Source of the DNA: Zoogloea oleivorans | GTDB lineage: Bacteria > Pseudomonadota > Gammaproteobacteria > Burkholderiales > Rhodocyclaceae | Assembly (NCBI GenBank): GCA_030157785.1 | Contig: JAOAUC010000080.1 | Span: forward strand, 1 to 64,000 | Length of the DNA stretch: 64,000 nucleotides | Reading direction: 5' to 3' | In this document: piece after piece, positions 36,605-45,667 of the stretch | Position numbering within the stretch: position 1 is the first letter of the stretch | Layout of the letters: every line of letters starts with the position of its first letter | Notes under the pieces: model-generated | Told to the model about the DNA's origin: nothing | The model's database searches: none | What the model saw: only the letters and a program-made list of their open reading frames with translations | Translations under genes and position numbers: made by a program

Positions 36605-37170
36605 TCATCTACCTCCACGGCTTTCGCTCCGGTCCCGAATCCTGGAAAGCCCGCAGCCTGCGCGCCCGCATGGCCGAACTCGGACTCGCCGACGCTTTCT
36701 GGTGCGAACAGCTTCCCGTCTCCGCCAAGGCCGCCATGGCCCTCGCCGAGGCCCAAATCGCCCGCTGCGACAGCCCGCCGACAGTGGTCGGCAGCTCGCT
36801 GGGTGGCTATTACGCCACCCATCTGGCCGAAAAGCATGGCCTCAAAGCCGTGCTGATCAATCCGGCCGTGCTGGCACCACTCTCCCTGTCGGCCTACATC
36901 GGCACCCAGACCCACATGTACACCGGTGAGCCCTTCGAGTTCACCGCAGCGCACATCGACGAACTGCGCGCCATCGAAGCCCCGGCCATCACCCACCCGG
37001 AACGCTACTGGCTGCTTGTGGAAACCGGCGACGCAGTGCTCGACTACCGCCACGCAGTGGCCCGCTACGCCGGCTGCCGGCAAACCGTGCTGGAAGGCGG
37101 CGATCACAGCTTTACCAAATGGGACGACTACCTGGACGAGATCATCCGTTTCGCCGGACTGCTGCCATGA
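36601..37170 (+). CDS. YqiA-type esterase/hydrolase
   Basis: 189 aa alpha/beta hydrolase of the YqiA/YcfP (UPF0227) group: starts [20 protein letters not shown], nucleophile elbow GSSLGGYYATHLAEKHG, INPAV, and C-terminal GGDHSF with the catalytic His. It starts inside the end of the previous hydrolase gene (ATGA overlap) and overlaps the methyltransferase gene by four bases. Role in the cell is not established. Confidence 0.87.
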   Translation: MIIYLHGFRSGPESWKARSLRARMAELGLADAFWCEQLPVSAKAAMALAEAQIARCDSPPTVVGSSLGGYYATHLAEKHGLKAVLINPAVLAPLSLSAYIGTQTHMYTGEPFEFTAAHIDELRAIEAPAITHPERYWLLVETGDAVLDYRHAVARYAGCRQTVLEGGDHSFTKWDDYLDEIIRFAGLLP

Positions 37171-38009
37171 CGGACGCCCCCGGCTTCGACGCCCGCCGTT
37201 TCAAGGCCCTGGAGCGCACGGGCTTCAACCGCATCGCCACCCGCTACGCTGACGGCGCCCCGCTGCGTGCCAGCCTGCAGGCGGCCCTGCTCGACGCCGC
37301 CCGGCTGAGCCCCGGCGAACACGTCCTCGACCTGGCCGCCGGCCCCGGCCTGCTGGCCCGCGACGCCGCCCGCCAGGTGTTGCCCGGCGGCTGGGTGCTG
37401 GCCAGCGACATCGCCGAATCCATGCTCGCCGAAGGCCAGCGCCGGGCCACCGACGAAGGCCTGCCCGGTCTCCTCGCCGCAGCCTGCGATGCCGAACACC
37501 TGAGCTTTGCCGATGCCCGCTTTGACGTGGCCCTGATCGGCCTCGGCCTGTTCATTTTTCCGCAGCCCGAAAAAGCCCTCGCCGAACTCCATCGCGTACT
37601 GCGGCCGGGCGGACGCATCGCCCTGTCCGTGTGGGGCCCGCGGGAAGCCGTGCCGCTCATTGCCCGCGCCCAGGACTGCATCGCCCGCCTGCTGCCGGCC
37701 CCCAAGGTACCGCGCCCGTCGGTGTTCCGCCTCGGCGAGGCCGATGCGCTCGAAGCGCTGCTCGGTCAGGCCGGGTTTGGCGAAGTGAACATCGCGCCGC
37801 ACACTTTCACCTGCAGCTTCAGCAGCGCCGAAGACTACTGGCAGGCCTTCCTCGATCTGGCCGGTGGCGCGGCCGAATCCCTGTCGCGCCTGCCGGAAGC
37901 CATGCAGGCCAGGCTGCGCTCGGAAGTCGCAAGCGAAATCGCCAGCCACCGGGAGGCGGACGGCTTTGCCATTGAAAGCATGGTGCTGATCGCAAGCGCC
38001 CGTCGCTGA
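37167..38009 (+). CDS. Class I SAM-dependent methyltransferase
   Basis: 280 aa Rossmann-fold methyltransferase of the UbiE/Methyltransf_11 type. SAM-binding motif I is VLDLAAGPGLLARDAA near residue 50, acidic loop SDIAESML, and post-motif LRPGGRIALSVWG. Last gene of a four-gene coupled string uppP - hydrolase - YqiA - methyltransferase. The ATG at 37167 overlaps the previous stop (ATGA). Substrate unknown. Confidence 0.87.
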   Translation: MTDAPGFDARRFKALERTGFNRIATRYADGAPLRASLQAALLDAARLSPGEHVLDLAAGPGLLARDAARQVLPGGWVLASDIAESMLAEGQRRATDEGLPGLLAAACDAEHLSFADARFDVALIGLGLFIFPQPEKALAELHRVLRPGGRIALSVWGPREAVPLIARAQDCIARLLPAPKVPRPSVFRLGEADALEALLGQAGFGEVNIAPHTFTCSFSSAEDYWQAFLDLAGGAAESLSRLPEAMQARLRSEVASEIASHREADGFAIESMVLIASARR

Positions 38010-38028
38010 TACTGACTGTGAGGCGACT

Positions 38029-38117
38029 TGTAGGGGCGACTTCAGTCGCCCGCCCACCCCGTCGATTACCCAAAAACGCCTTATCCAGGCTCTAGGGCGA
38101 CTGAAGTCGCCCCTACA
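38029..38117. repeat. REP-like element: paired inverted hairpins
   Basis: Two perfect 23-base arms, 38029-38051 and 38095-38117, in inverted orientation with a 43-base spacer. Each arm is itself palindromic (GGGCGACT-TC-AGTCGCCC). This is the form of REP/BIME elements found in many proteobacteria. It fills the gap between the convergent methyltransferase and photolyase genes, where it can also act as a bidirectional terminator. No RAYT transposase gene lies nearby. Confidence 0.8.
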
Positions 38118-38125
38118 GTCGCTCC

Positions 38126-39550
38126 TTACAAACCGCCCTTCACCACGCCGAAACGTGCCAGCGTGCGCTCCCGGGCCTTGGCGTGATCGACAACCGGCGC
38201 CGGGTAATCGGTGCCGATCACGCAGCCCGCCAGTTTCTGGTCAATCGGTGGCAGCGTCCATGGGGCGTGGATGTACTTGTCCGGTACTTTCGCCAGCTCG
38301 GGCAAATATCGACGGATAAACGTGCCATCCGGATCGAAACGCTCGGACTGAGTCACCGGGTTGAAGATGCGGAAATACGGCTGCGCATCGCAACCGGTGG
38401 AGGCCGCCCACTGCCAGCCACCGTTGTTGGCAGACAGATCGAAGTCGTTCAGCTGATCGGCAAAGTAGCGCTCGCCCAGGCGCCAGTCGATACCCAGATC
38501 CTTGGTCAGGAAGGACGCGACGATCATGCGCAGACGGTTGTGCATGAAACCGCTGTGATTGATCTGGCGCATCGCCGCATCGACGATGGGGTAGCCGGTA
38601 CGCCCCTCACACCAGGCGGCAAAAAGGTCCGGCGCCACGTCCCACACCACCTTGTCGTATTCAGGGCGAAAGCTCGCCCCCACAACGCGGGGGTGATGCC
38701 ACAGTATCTGGAAGTAGAAATCCCGCCACACGAGTTCCGACAACCACGTTTCGGCGCCTTCACCGCCCATCGCATGGGCGGCCCGCGCCAGTTCGCGGAT
38801 CGACACAGTGCCGAAGCGCAGATGCACGGACAGGTAGGAAACCCCCTTCACAGCCGGAAAATCGCGTTTAGCCTTGTAGCGCCCGATGCGCTTGAGGAAA
38901 TCGTCGAACAGCTTTCGCCCGCCGGCCATGCCGGGAGCGATGCCCAGCTCGCCCAGGTTGGTCGGCGCGAAGCCCAGCTCGGCGAGCGTGGGGATCACCT
39001 CCTCCGCATCCGGTGCCGCCAGATGGCCGGCGTACTTATCGACCGGGTAGGCCTTTAGGTGGAAGTCGGTCAGCGTCTTCAGCCAGGCGCGCTTGTAGGG
39101 CGTAAACACCGAGAACGGCGAATTGCCCTGGGTCAGCACTTCGCTCTTCTCGAAGATCACCTGGTCCTTGAAATCGGCAAAGCTGACACCCAGCAGGCGC
39201 AGGCGCTCGGCCACATCCGCATCCCGCCGGAGGGCTTGCGGCTCGTAGTCGCGGTTGGCCAGCACCGCCGCCACGCCCAGCGACGCGGCCAAAGCCGGAA
39301 CCATGTCCTCCGCCGGGCCATGCCGCACGATCAGCCCGCCGCCCTTCGCCCGTAGCGCCGCATCCAGCTCGAGCACGCTGCCATGGATGAATTCGACCCG
39401 CCGGTCGGCCCGGGTCGGCAAGGCGTCGAGAATCGTGCTATCAAAGATAAAGACGCAAAATACCCGCTGGTGATTTTTGAGGGCGTGAAAAAGCGCGGCA
39501 TGATCGAAGTCGCGCAGATCGCGACGAAACCAGACGAGAGCAGAGGACAT
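38126..39550 (-). CDS. phrB: Deoxyribodipyrimidine photolyase
   Basis: Light-dependent DNA repair enzyme splitting cyclobutane pyrimidine dimers, with FAD and an antenna cofactor. 474 aa: N-terminal photolyase domain (VWFRRDLRDFDHAALFHA), then the FAD-binding domain with LHFGTVS (region of FAD contact), SELVWRDFYFQILWHHPRV, and INHSGFMHNRLRMIVASFLTKDLGIDWR read in parts. The ATG at 39550 is preferred over the one 14 codons upstream, as MSSALVWFRRDLR matches family N-termini. Confidence 0.95.
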   Translation of the reverse strand: MSSALVWFRRDLRDFDHAALFHALKNHQRVFCVFIFDSTILDALPTRADRRVEFIHGSVLELDAALRAKGGGLIVRHGPAEDMVPALAASLGVAAVLANRDYEPQALRRDADVAERLRLLGVSFADFKDQVIFEKSEVLTQGNSPFSVFTPYKRAWLKTLTDFHLKAYPVDKYAGHLAAPDAEEVIPTLAELGFAPTNLGELGIAPGMAGGRKLFDDFLKRIGRYKAKRDFPAVKGVSYLSVHLRFGTVSIRELARAAHAMGGEGAETWLSELVWRDFYFQILWHHPRVVGASFRPEYDKVVWDVAPDLFAAWCEGRTGYPIVDAAMRQINHSGFMHNRLRMIVASFLTKDLGIDWRLGERYFADQLNDFDLSANNGGWQWAASTGCDAQPYFRIFNPVTQSERFDPDGTFIRRYLPELAKVPDKYIHAPWTLPPIDQKLAGCVIGTDYPAPVVDHAKARERTLARFGVVKGGL

Positions 39551-39642
39551 GAATGCTGAACGAAAACGCAGGAAGCAGATGGACGCAAGCATGCCCCAAA
39601 AGTTGCCGCTACAATTCCTGACCCTGGCTTAAAATACCGTCC

Positions 39643-40209
39643 GTGACTACGACAACCATTGATCTCACCGACCATTTCCTGATCGCCATGCCCGCCATGG
39701 CCGATCCGAACTTTGCACGCACACTCACTTACATCGCCGAGCACAACGAAAACGGCGCCATGGGGGTGATCGTGAACCGGCCGACGGACATGCGTCTTTC
39801 CACGCTGTTCGAGCGCATCGACATCCCCTTCCAGCAGCCCGCCTTCGAGAACCTGCCGGTGTACTTCGGCGGGCCGGTGCAGTCGGACCGGGGCTTTGTG
39901 CTGCATCGCCCGGCAGGAAAATGGCACTCCACGCTCAGCGTCGGCGACAGCATCGGCCTGACCAGCTCCCGCGACGTGCTGCAGGCCCTGGCCACCGACG
40001 GGGAACCCGCCGAAGTGCTGGTCGCCCTCGGCTACGCCGGCTGGTCGGCCGGCCAGCTCGAACACGAAATCGCACAGAACGCCTGGCTCACCGTGCCGGC
40101 CGATCTCACCATCGTCTTCGACCTGCCGCCCGAAGAGCGCCTCGCCGCCGCCATGCAACTGCTGGGAATCGACTTCGCCATGCTCTCCGACGTCGCCGGT
40201 CACGCGTGA
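39643..40209 (+). CDS. YqgE/AlgH family protein
   Basis: 188 aa soluble protein matching UPF0301/Yqg[25 protein letters not shown] (read in parts), [22 protein letters not shown], and [11 protein letters not shown]. Function unknown; linked to ruvX in most proteobacteria. The start is a GTG at 39643 without a ribosome site. A TAAAAT hexamer at 39630-39635 would put the transcript start close to the GTG, so the mRNA may be leaderless. Overlaps ruvX by four bases. Confidence 0.9.
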   Translation: MTTTTIDLTDHFLIAMPAMADPNFARTLTYIAEHNENGAMGVIVNRPTDMRLSTLFERIDIPFQQPAFENLPVYFGGPVQSDRGFVLHRPAGKWHSTLSVGDSIGLTSSRDVLQALATDGEPAEVLVALGYAGWSAGQLEHEIAQNAWLTVPADLTIVFDLPPEERLAAAMQLLGIDFAMLSDVAGHA

Positions 40210-40634
40210 GTACGGTCATCTGCTTCGACTTCGGTCTGGCACGCATCGGCGTTGCGGTCGGCGAAACGGAAACGGGCCATGCCCACCCGCTGACCGCCAT
40301 CGCCGAAGAAGCCAACACCGCCCGCTTTGCGGCCATCGAAAAAATTTTCGCCGAATGGAAGCCGGCCTCGCTGGTGGTCGGCCTGCCAACCCACATGGAT
40401 GGCTCCGAGCACGCCATGACCATTCGCTGCCGCCGCTTTGCCAACCAGCTCCATGGCCGCTACGGCCTGCCGGTGACGCTGGTGGATGAACGTCTTTCCT
40501 CCGCGGAGGCCGAAGACCGCCTCAACGACGCCGGCCTCCAGGGCTGGCGCAAGCAAAAGCCCCGGCTGGATTCCGCAGCCGCCCAGATTCTCCTGCTCCA
40601 GTACCTCGAAAGTGCCAAAAATGCAGCTTCCTGA
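40206..40634 (+). CDS. ruvX: Putative pre-16S rRNA nuclease / Holliday junction resolvase YqgF
   Basis: 142 aa RNase H-fold protein. Motifs [14 protein letters not shown] (catalytic Asp), [24 protein letters not shown] and [15 protein letters not shown] match the YqgF family, which matures the 5' end of 16S rRNA and may resolve recombination junctions. Start GTG at 40206 overlaps the yqgE stop. Overlaps pyrR by 14 bases. Confidence 0.93.
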   Translation: MSTVICFDFGLARIGVAVGETETGHAHPLTAIAEEANTARFAAIEKIFAEWKPASLVVGLPTHMDGSEHAMTIRCRRFANQLHGRYGLPVTLVDERLSSAEAEDRLNDAGLQGWRKQKPRLDSAAAQILLLQYLESAKNAAS

Positions 40635-41121
40635 CGCCGAACAGCTCATCGCCACGCTAGCCGAATCGATGCGCCCGAAGGTCAGCGCCGACACCTGCCT
40701 GGTCGGCATCCACACCGGTGGCGTTTGGCTGGCCCAGCGCCTCCATGCCCTGCTCGGTCTGTCCCAGCCGCTGGGCACCATCGACGTGAGCTTCTACCGG
40801 GACGACTACTCGGCCAAGGGCCTGCACCCCCAGCCCCAGGGCTCGAAGATCCCCTTCGACGTGGAAGGCGCCCATATCGTCATTGTGGACGACGTCCTCT
40901 ACACCGGCCGCACCACCCGTGCAGCTCTCAACGAACTGTTCGATTACGGCCGCCCTGCCCGGGTAGACTTGGCCGTTCTCATCGACCGCGGCGGGCGCGA
41001 GCTGCCCATCGGGGCCAGCTTCTGCGCCCTCACCCTGCCCGAAGCCCTGCCCGCCGGGCAGAACCTCCAACTTGAGCGCGACGACTCCGGCGCCCTCACC
41101 ATGAGGCTGATCCATGCGTAA
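40621..41121 (+). CDS. pyrR: PyrR bifunctional protein (uracil phosphoribosyltransferase/regulator)
   Basis: 166 aa type-I phosphoribosyltransferase. PRPP-binding signature [20 protein letters not shown] is present near residue 95 (read in parts), and [10 protein letters not shown] and VSFYRDDYS match PyrR. In Bacillus it is an RNA-binding attenuator; in proteobacteria it may act as a PRTase or regulator. Translationally coupled to ruvX and overlaps pyrB by 8 bases. Confidence 0.92.
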   Translation: MQLPDAEQLIATLAESMRPKVSADTCLVGIHTGGVWLAQRLHALLGLSQPLGTIDVSFYRDDYSAKGLHPQPQGSKIPFDVEGAHIVIVDDVLYTGRTTRAALNELFDYGRPARVDLAVLIDRGGRELPIGASFCALTLPEALPAGQNLQLERDDSGALTMRLIHA

Positions 41122-42073
41122 TCCCCAACTCAACAAACACGGCGAGCTACAGCACCTGCTCACCATCGACGGTCTGCCGAAGGGCATCATCACGCAAATC
41201 CTCGACATCGCCGCGCCCTTCACCGAAGTGGCCGAGCGCGAGGTCAAGAAGCTGCCCCTCCTGCGTGGCAAGAGCGTCTTCAACCTGTTCTTCGAGAACA
41301 GCACGCGCACCCGCACCACCTTCGAGATCGCCGCCAAGCGCCTGTCGGCCGACGTCATCAACCTCAACGTCGCCACCTCGTCCACCAAGAAGGGCGAAAC
41401 CCTGCTCGACACCGTGGACAACCTGTGTGCGATGCAGGCCGACATGTTCGTGGTGCGCCACGAATCCAGCGGCGCCCCGCATCTGATCGCCCAGCACCTC
41501 GAGAACACCGGCCGCGACCACATCCACGTGGTCAATGCGGGCGATGGTCGCCATGCCCACCCCACCCAGGGGTTGCTGGACATGTACACCATCCGGCATT
41601 ACAAAAAGGAATTCCACAACCTCACCGTGGCCATCGTCGGCGACGTGTTGCACTCCCGTGTGGCCCGCTCGCAGATCGCCGCGCTGACCACCCTCGGCGT
41701 GCCAGAAGTGCGCGTCATCGGCCCCAAGACCCTGCTGCCCACCGACGTGGAAAAAATGGGCGTGCGCTACTTCGCCAGCATGGAAGAAGGCCTCAAGGGC
41801 GTCGACGTGGTGATGATGCTGCGCCTGCAGAACGAACGCATGAACGGCGCGCTGCTGCCCAGCCCGCAGGAATTTTTCAAGGTGTGGGGCCTCACCGCCG
41901 AAAAGCTGGCCCTGGCCAAGCCGGACGCCATCGTGATGCACCCGGGCCCGATGAACCGCGGCGTCGAGATCGACTCCGCCGTGGCCGACGGCAACCAGGC
42001 CGTGATCCTGCCCCAGGTCACCTTCGGCATCGCGGTCCGCATGGCCGTGATGAGCATGCTCGGCAGCCATTGA
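41114..42073 (+). CDS. pyrB: Aspartate carbamoyltransferase catalytic subunit
   Basis: Joins carbamoyl phosphate and aspartate, the first pyrimidine-specific step. 319 aa. The carbamoyl-phosphate motif [12 protein letters not shown] is at about residue 57-68; [24 protein letters not shown], and [12 protein letters not shown] complete the family signatures. The pyrB product in pseudomonads forms a complex with an inactive dihydroorotase-like partner, which follows here after 10 bases. Confidence 0.97.
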   Translation: MRNPQLNKHGELQHLLTIDGLPKGIITQILDIAAPFTEVAEREVKKLPLLRGKSVFNLFFENSTRTRTTFEIAAKRLSADVINLNVATSSTKKGETLLDTVDNLCAMQADMFVVRHESSGAPHLIAQHLENTGRDHIHVVNAGDGRHAHPTQGLLDMYTIRHYKKEFHNLTVAIVGDVLHSRVARSQIAALTTLGVPEVRVIGPKTLLPTDVEKMGVRYFASMEEGLKGVDVVMMLRLQNERMNGALLPSPQEFFKVWGLTAEKLALAKPDAIVMHPGPMNRGVEIDSAVADGNQAVILPQVTFGIAVRMAVMSMLGSH

Positions 42074-42083
42074 GACTCGAACG

Positions 42084-43379
42084 ATGAATATCCACATCCA
42101 GAACGGCCGCCTGATCGACCCGGCCAACCGCATCGACGCCCAGCACGACCTCTTCATCGCCGACGGCAAGATCGTCGGTGTCGGCGCAGCTCCCGACGGT
42201 TTCACCGCCACGCGCACCCTTGACGCCAGCGGCCTCGTCGTCGCCCCCGGCCTCATCGACCTGGCAGCGCGCCTGCGCGAGCCCGGCTTCGAATACAAGG
42301 CCACCCTCGAATCCGAGATGGACGCGGCCATGGCCGGCGGCGTCACCAGCCTGGCCATTCCGCCCGACACCGATCCGGTGCTCGACGAACCCGGCCTCGT
42401 CGAAATGCTGTGCTACCGGGCCAAGAAGCTCAACCGGGCGCACGTATACCCGATCGGCGCGCTGACCATCGGCCTCAAGGGCGAACACCTGTCCGAGATG
42501 GCCGAGCTCGTCGAAGCCGGCTGTGTCGCCTTCAGCCAGGCCAACACGCCCATCCTCGACACCCGCGTGCTCGGCCGCGCCATGCAGTACGCCAGCACCT
42601 TCGGCTTTCGCGTGTGGCTGCAGCCCCTCGACCCGTACCTGGCCAAGGGTGGCGTCGCCCACGACGGTGAAGTCGCCTCACGCCTCGGCCTGCCGGGTAT
42701 TCCGGCCAGTGCCGAGATTGTCGCCCTGTTCACCTACCTGCGCCTGGCTCGCCAGACCGGCGCCAAGCTGCACATCACCCGCCTGTCCAGCGGCGAGAGC
42801 CTCGACCTGATCGAACAGGCCCGCAAGGACGGTGTCGATGTGACCTGCGACGTGGCCGCCCACCACCTGCACCTGTGCGACATGGACATCGGCTACTTCA
42901 ACCCGCACTGCCACGTGGTGCCGCCCCTGCGCAGCCAGCGTGACCGCGCGGCCCTGTCGAAGGCACTGGCCGATGGCCGCATCAACGCCATCTGCTCCGA
43001 CCACACCCCGGTGGATGACGACGCCAAACAGGCGCCCTTCAGCGAATCCGAACCCGGCACCACCGGCCTTGAACTGCTCCTGCCCCTGACCCTCAAATGG
43101 GCCCAGGAGCACAAACTGCCGCTGCTCGACGCACTAGCCCGCATCACCTCCGAAGCGGCCAAGATCGCCGGCATCGCCAAGGGCGGCCACCTGTCGGTCG
43201 GCGCCCGTGCCGACGTCTGCATCTTCGACCCGGACGCCTATCAATTGATCACCCGCAGCATGCTCAAAAGCCAGGGCAAGAACACGCCCTTCCTGGGCCT
43301 TGAGCTACCGGGCAGTGTGCGTTATACGTTGGTCGAAGGCTCCTTGATGTACGAAGCGGGACAGTACGCAAAGACTTGA
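42084..43379 (+). CDS. pyrX: Dihydroorotase-like protein lacking the HxH motif (PyrX/PyrC')
   Basis: 431 aa amidohydrolase of the type-I dihydroorotase group. Active enzymes have LIDMHVHLREPG; here the matching segment is LIDLAARLREPG, so both zinc-binding His are lost (Ala61, Arg63). CSDHTPVDDDAK and AHHLHLCDMD are kept. In Pseudomonas the homologue is a non-catalytic structural partner of aspartate carbamoyltransferase, and the same role is likely here. An active pyrC would be elsewhere. Last gene of the operon; a strong terminator follows. Confidence 0.92.
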   Translation: MNIHIQNGRLIDPANRIDAQHDLFIADGKIVGVGAAPDGFTATRTLDASGLVVAPGLIDLAARLREPGFEYKATLESEMDAAMAGGVTSLAIPPDTDPVLDEPGLVEMLCYRAKKLNRAHVYPIGALTIGLKGEHLSEMAELVEAGCVAFSQANTPILDTRVLGRAMQYASTFGFRVWLQPLDPYLAKGGVAHDGEVASRLGLPGIPASAEIVALFTYLRLARQTGAKLHITRLSSGESLDLIEQARKDGVDVTCDVAAHHLHLCDMDIGYFNPHCHVVPPLRSQRDRAALSKALADGRINAICSDHTPVDDDAKQAPFSESEPGTTGLELLLPLTLKWAQEHKLPLLDALARITSEAAKIAGIAKGGHLSVGARADVCIFDPDAYQLITRSMLKSQGKNTPFLGLELPGSVRYTLVEGSLMYEAGQYAKT

Positions 43380-43404
43380 TTCCTTTAATTTTCCGCATCA
43401 AAAA

Positions 43405-43432
43405 CGGCGCCTTTCGGCGCCGATTTCATTTC
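43405..43432 (+). terminator. Rho-independent terminator after pyrX
   Basis: CGGCGCC (43405-43411), loop TTTC, GGCGCCG (43416-43422), then ATTTCATTTC. A seven-pair GC stem and T-rich tail 25 bases after the pyrX stop. Confidence 0.8.
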
Positions 43433-43593
43433 TGTCGCCCGCCCAATCCATCCGAGAAACAATCTTTGACGAACTTTCTCCTATCCCTGCCGATATGACA
43501 TGAACTGGTGCATCGCACAACCGGTTCAGGGAAAACAAACAATCCATCCATCGTCAGGGCCTGGCGCATACAGGCCCCCTCGGGAGAAGAAGA

Positions 43594-44625
43594 GTGATCA
43601 GTGGTTCAGTCGAACAGGCAGCCGAATGTCTTCGCAGGGCCGTCCCCATCATGGTTAAACACGGCATCCCGGTAACCCCCCTCAACTACGCCCTGTGGTA
43701 CACCTATGTGGCCAACGAGGACCCGGACCTCAATCAACGCATCGACGACATCGTCGCAGCCTACGGCACAATCCCCCTGACCCGTGCCGAAGGCCTGTTC
43801 CGGGATCACATTTCCCCCACCGGCGACCATGAGGTCACCCTGGCGCGCATGAAGAACGACCTGGAGCAGATGGTGCAGGGCATGGGTAAGGACCTCCACG
43901 CTACCATCGCCGGCACCCAGTCATTCAATTCCCTGCTGGATGAATGCAGCCGTGACCTGCGCACCCCCGCCGCCAGCAGCACCAACATCGACGACGTGTT
44001 CGGCACCGTCGAAAAGCTGCTGCACGGCTCCACTGCGATGCAGGAGAACACCTCCCGTTTCGAGAATCGCCTCGGTTCTGCCAACCAGGAGATCCGTCGC
44101 CTGCGCACCGAGCTCGAATCCCTGCGCCAGAACGCGATGCACGATGGACTGACCGGTGTTTACAACCGCCGCGCCTTCGACACCGAACTGGCCCAGTTCA
44201 TCGGTAACGGCAAGCAGGGCCCGACCATCCATCTGGGCATGCTGGATATCGACCACTTCAAGCAGTTCAATGACAATTTCGGCCATCCGGTGGGCGATCG
44301 GGTGCTCCGCCTGGTGGGCAACCAGCTCAATGCAGTCGCCCGGGTCGGCGTATCAGCCTATCGCTATGGCGGCGAGGAGTTCGCGCTGATCTTCTGCGGT
44401 GGCACCGCCGAGCAGGCCGCAGAACTGACCGAAACCCTGCGCCTGTCGATCGAGCGCCTGGTACTGAAGGACAGCCGCAATGGAGAGCGTCTGGCCAGCA
44501 TCACGGCCTCCATCGGCATCGCCAGCCGCCAGCCGGGTGAAACGGCCGCCAATCTGCTCAGTCGCACCGACCAGGCTCTGTACCGGGCAAAGAACAGTGG
44601 CCGGAATCAGGTCTGTCTGGCCTGA
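43594..44625 (+). CDS. GGDEF diguanylate cyclase
   Basis: 343 aa cytoplasmic protein making cyclic-di-GMP. The catalytic motif is GGEEF (residues 259-263), with DGLTGVYNRRAFD at the domain start and DIDHFKQFNDNFGH for metal binding. An N-terminal helical region (about 1-170) includes VKHGIPVTPLNYALWYTYV, a pattern often seen before GGDEF. An RxxD inhibitory site is not obvious. GTG start at 43594 with GGAGAAG upstream. The broken HD-GYP gene 9 kb upstream could have been an opposing activity; this is speculative. Confidence 0.92.
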   Translation: MISGSVEQAAECLRRAVPIMVKHGIPVTPLNYALWYTYVANEDPDLNQRIDDIVAAYGTIPLTRAEGLFRDHISPTGDHEVTLARMKNDLEQMVQGMGKDLHATIAGTQSFNSLLDECSRDLRTPAASSTNIDDVFGTVEKLLHGSTAMQENTSRFENRLGSANQEIRRLRTELESLRQNAMHDGLTGVYNRRAFDTELAQFIGNGKQGPTIHLGMLDIDHFKQFNDNFGHPVGDRVLRLVGNQLNAVARVGVSAYRYGGEEFALIFCGGTAEQAAELTETLRLSIERLVLKDSRNGERLASITASIGIASRQPGETAANLLSRTDQALYRAKNSGRNQVCLA

Positions 44626-44629
44626 AGGA

Positions 44630-45664
44630 TCACCCGCCACGCAGGCGCTGAATACGCTCGACGCTCAGGGGATGGCTGGAGAAATAATCCATCGGTGAGC
44701 TCTCCGACGCGCCATCATCCGGGGCTTTCCGTTCACGACCCGCCTCCATGCGCTCCAGAATATCGGCCAGCCGTGCCGGGGAAATGCCATTGACCCTGAG
44801 CATGCGCGCCGCGAAATCGTCCGCCTCCCGTTCAAAGGCGCGGGAATAACGAGCTCGAGACAAGGCCGCGGGCAAGCCGGCAAGAACGGTACTCACGTCT
44901 CCGACATACCAGGCCGTTACCAGGCCCACGATCGACCCCTCCATCATCAGGCGCAGGCCGTGCTTGGCCTGCAAATGGCCGAACTCGTGGGCCAGCACAC
45001 CAAGTATCTCCTCCTCGTCGCCGGCCAGCGCAATCAATTCATCAGTGACCAGGATGATCCCGGAAGGCAGGGCAAAGGCGTTGGCGCCGAGGGCCCCCGC
45101 CGAGCGGAACTCAAGCCGGATGGCAACCGGCCTCGCATCCGGCGACTGCAGCGCAGAAAAACGACGGGCCAGCGCCTCTTGCCGTGGTGCCGGCAGCCGG
45201 CTTGGCTTCAGAACGGCCTCATCGAACGCTTTCAGGGTGTCATTGCTCAGCCTCTCAACCAGCGCCCGGGGCGTCTGCTCCGCCGCCTGACGCGCCATCC
45301 ACGGCACAAGCCATTCATGCCCTGCCAGGATCAGCAACACCAAGGCGAGCAGGGACAGCAATATCGCCTGCATCGAGAACTGCCAACGCACCACGCAAGA
45401 CTCCCCGTGGCCACTCGCCTCCAGCAACAGCCCGAGCCCGGCCAGATCGCTCACCTCGCAGTGGGCACCGTCGGCAAAGGTGATCACCCGTGGTGCGCTG
45501 CCCAGGCGCTCGGAGACCCGCAAGGTTTCAAGCGCGCCCTCCCTTTCCACCCCTTCCCCGTGCACACGGAAGCGCCCGGCTGCCGCGCTCAGACGTACGG
45601 CACGACAACGGGAGGAACTACCGTCGTAGTAGGCCGCGGGAACTTCACGGAGGATCTCAGACAT
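44630..45664 (-). CDS. M48-family zinc metalloprotease
   Basis: 344 aa membrane protease. Zinc site HEFGH at residues 226-230 (catalytic Glu227), with a downstream FEREADDFAARML supplying the third ligand. One membrane segment (about 98-116). The N-terminal 80 residues form a small beta-rich domain. Only 3 bases separate it from the DUF898 gene upstream, a pair often found together. Confidence 0.9.
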   Translation of the reverse strand: MSEILREVPAAYYDGSSSRCRAVRLSAAAGRFRVHGEGVEREGALETLRVSERLGSAPRVITFADGAHCEVSDLAGLGLLLEASGHGESCVVRWQFSMQAILLSLLALVLLILAGHEWLVPWMARQAAEQTPRALVERLSNDTLKAFDEAVLKPSRLPAPRQEALARRFSALQSPDARPVAIRLEFRSAGALGANAFALPSGIILVTDELIALAGDEEEILGVLAHEFGHLQAKHGLRLMMEGSIVGLVTAWYVGDVSTVLAGLPAALSRARYSRAFEREADDFAARMLRVNGISPARLADILERMEAGRERKAPDDGASESSPMDYFSSHPLSVERIQRLRGG

Positions 45665-45667
45665 TGC

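Noticed and set aside
38029-38117. CRISPR-like repeats
   Set aside because: Only two arms, in inverted orientation, each palindromic; this is REP-like and has no spacer series or cas genes.
43466-43499. TTGACG ... TATGAC as promoter of the diguanylate cyclase gene
   Set aside because: The spacing of about 22 bases is too long for a standard sigma-70 promoter.
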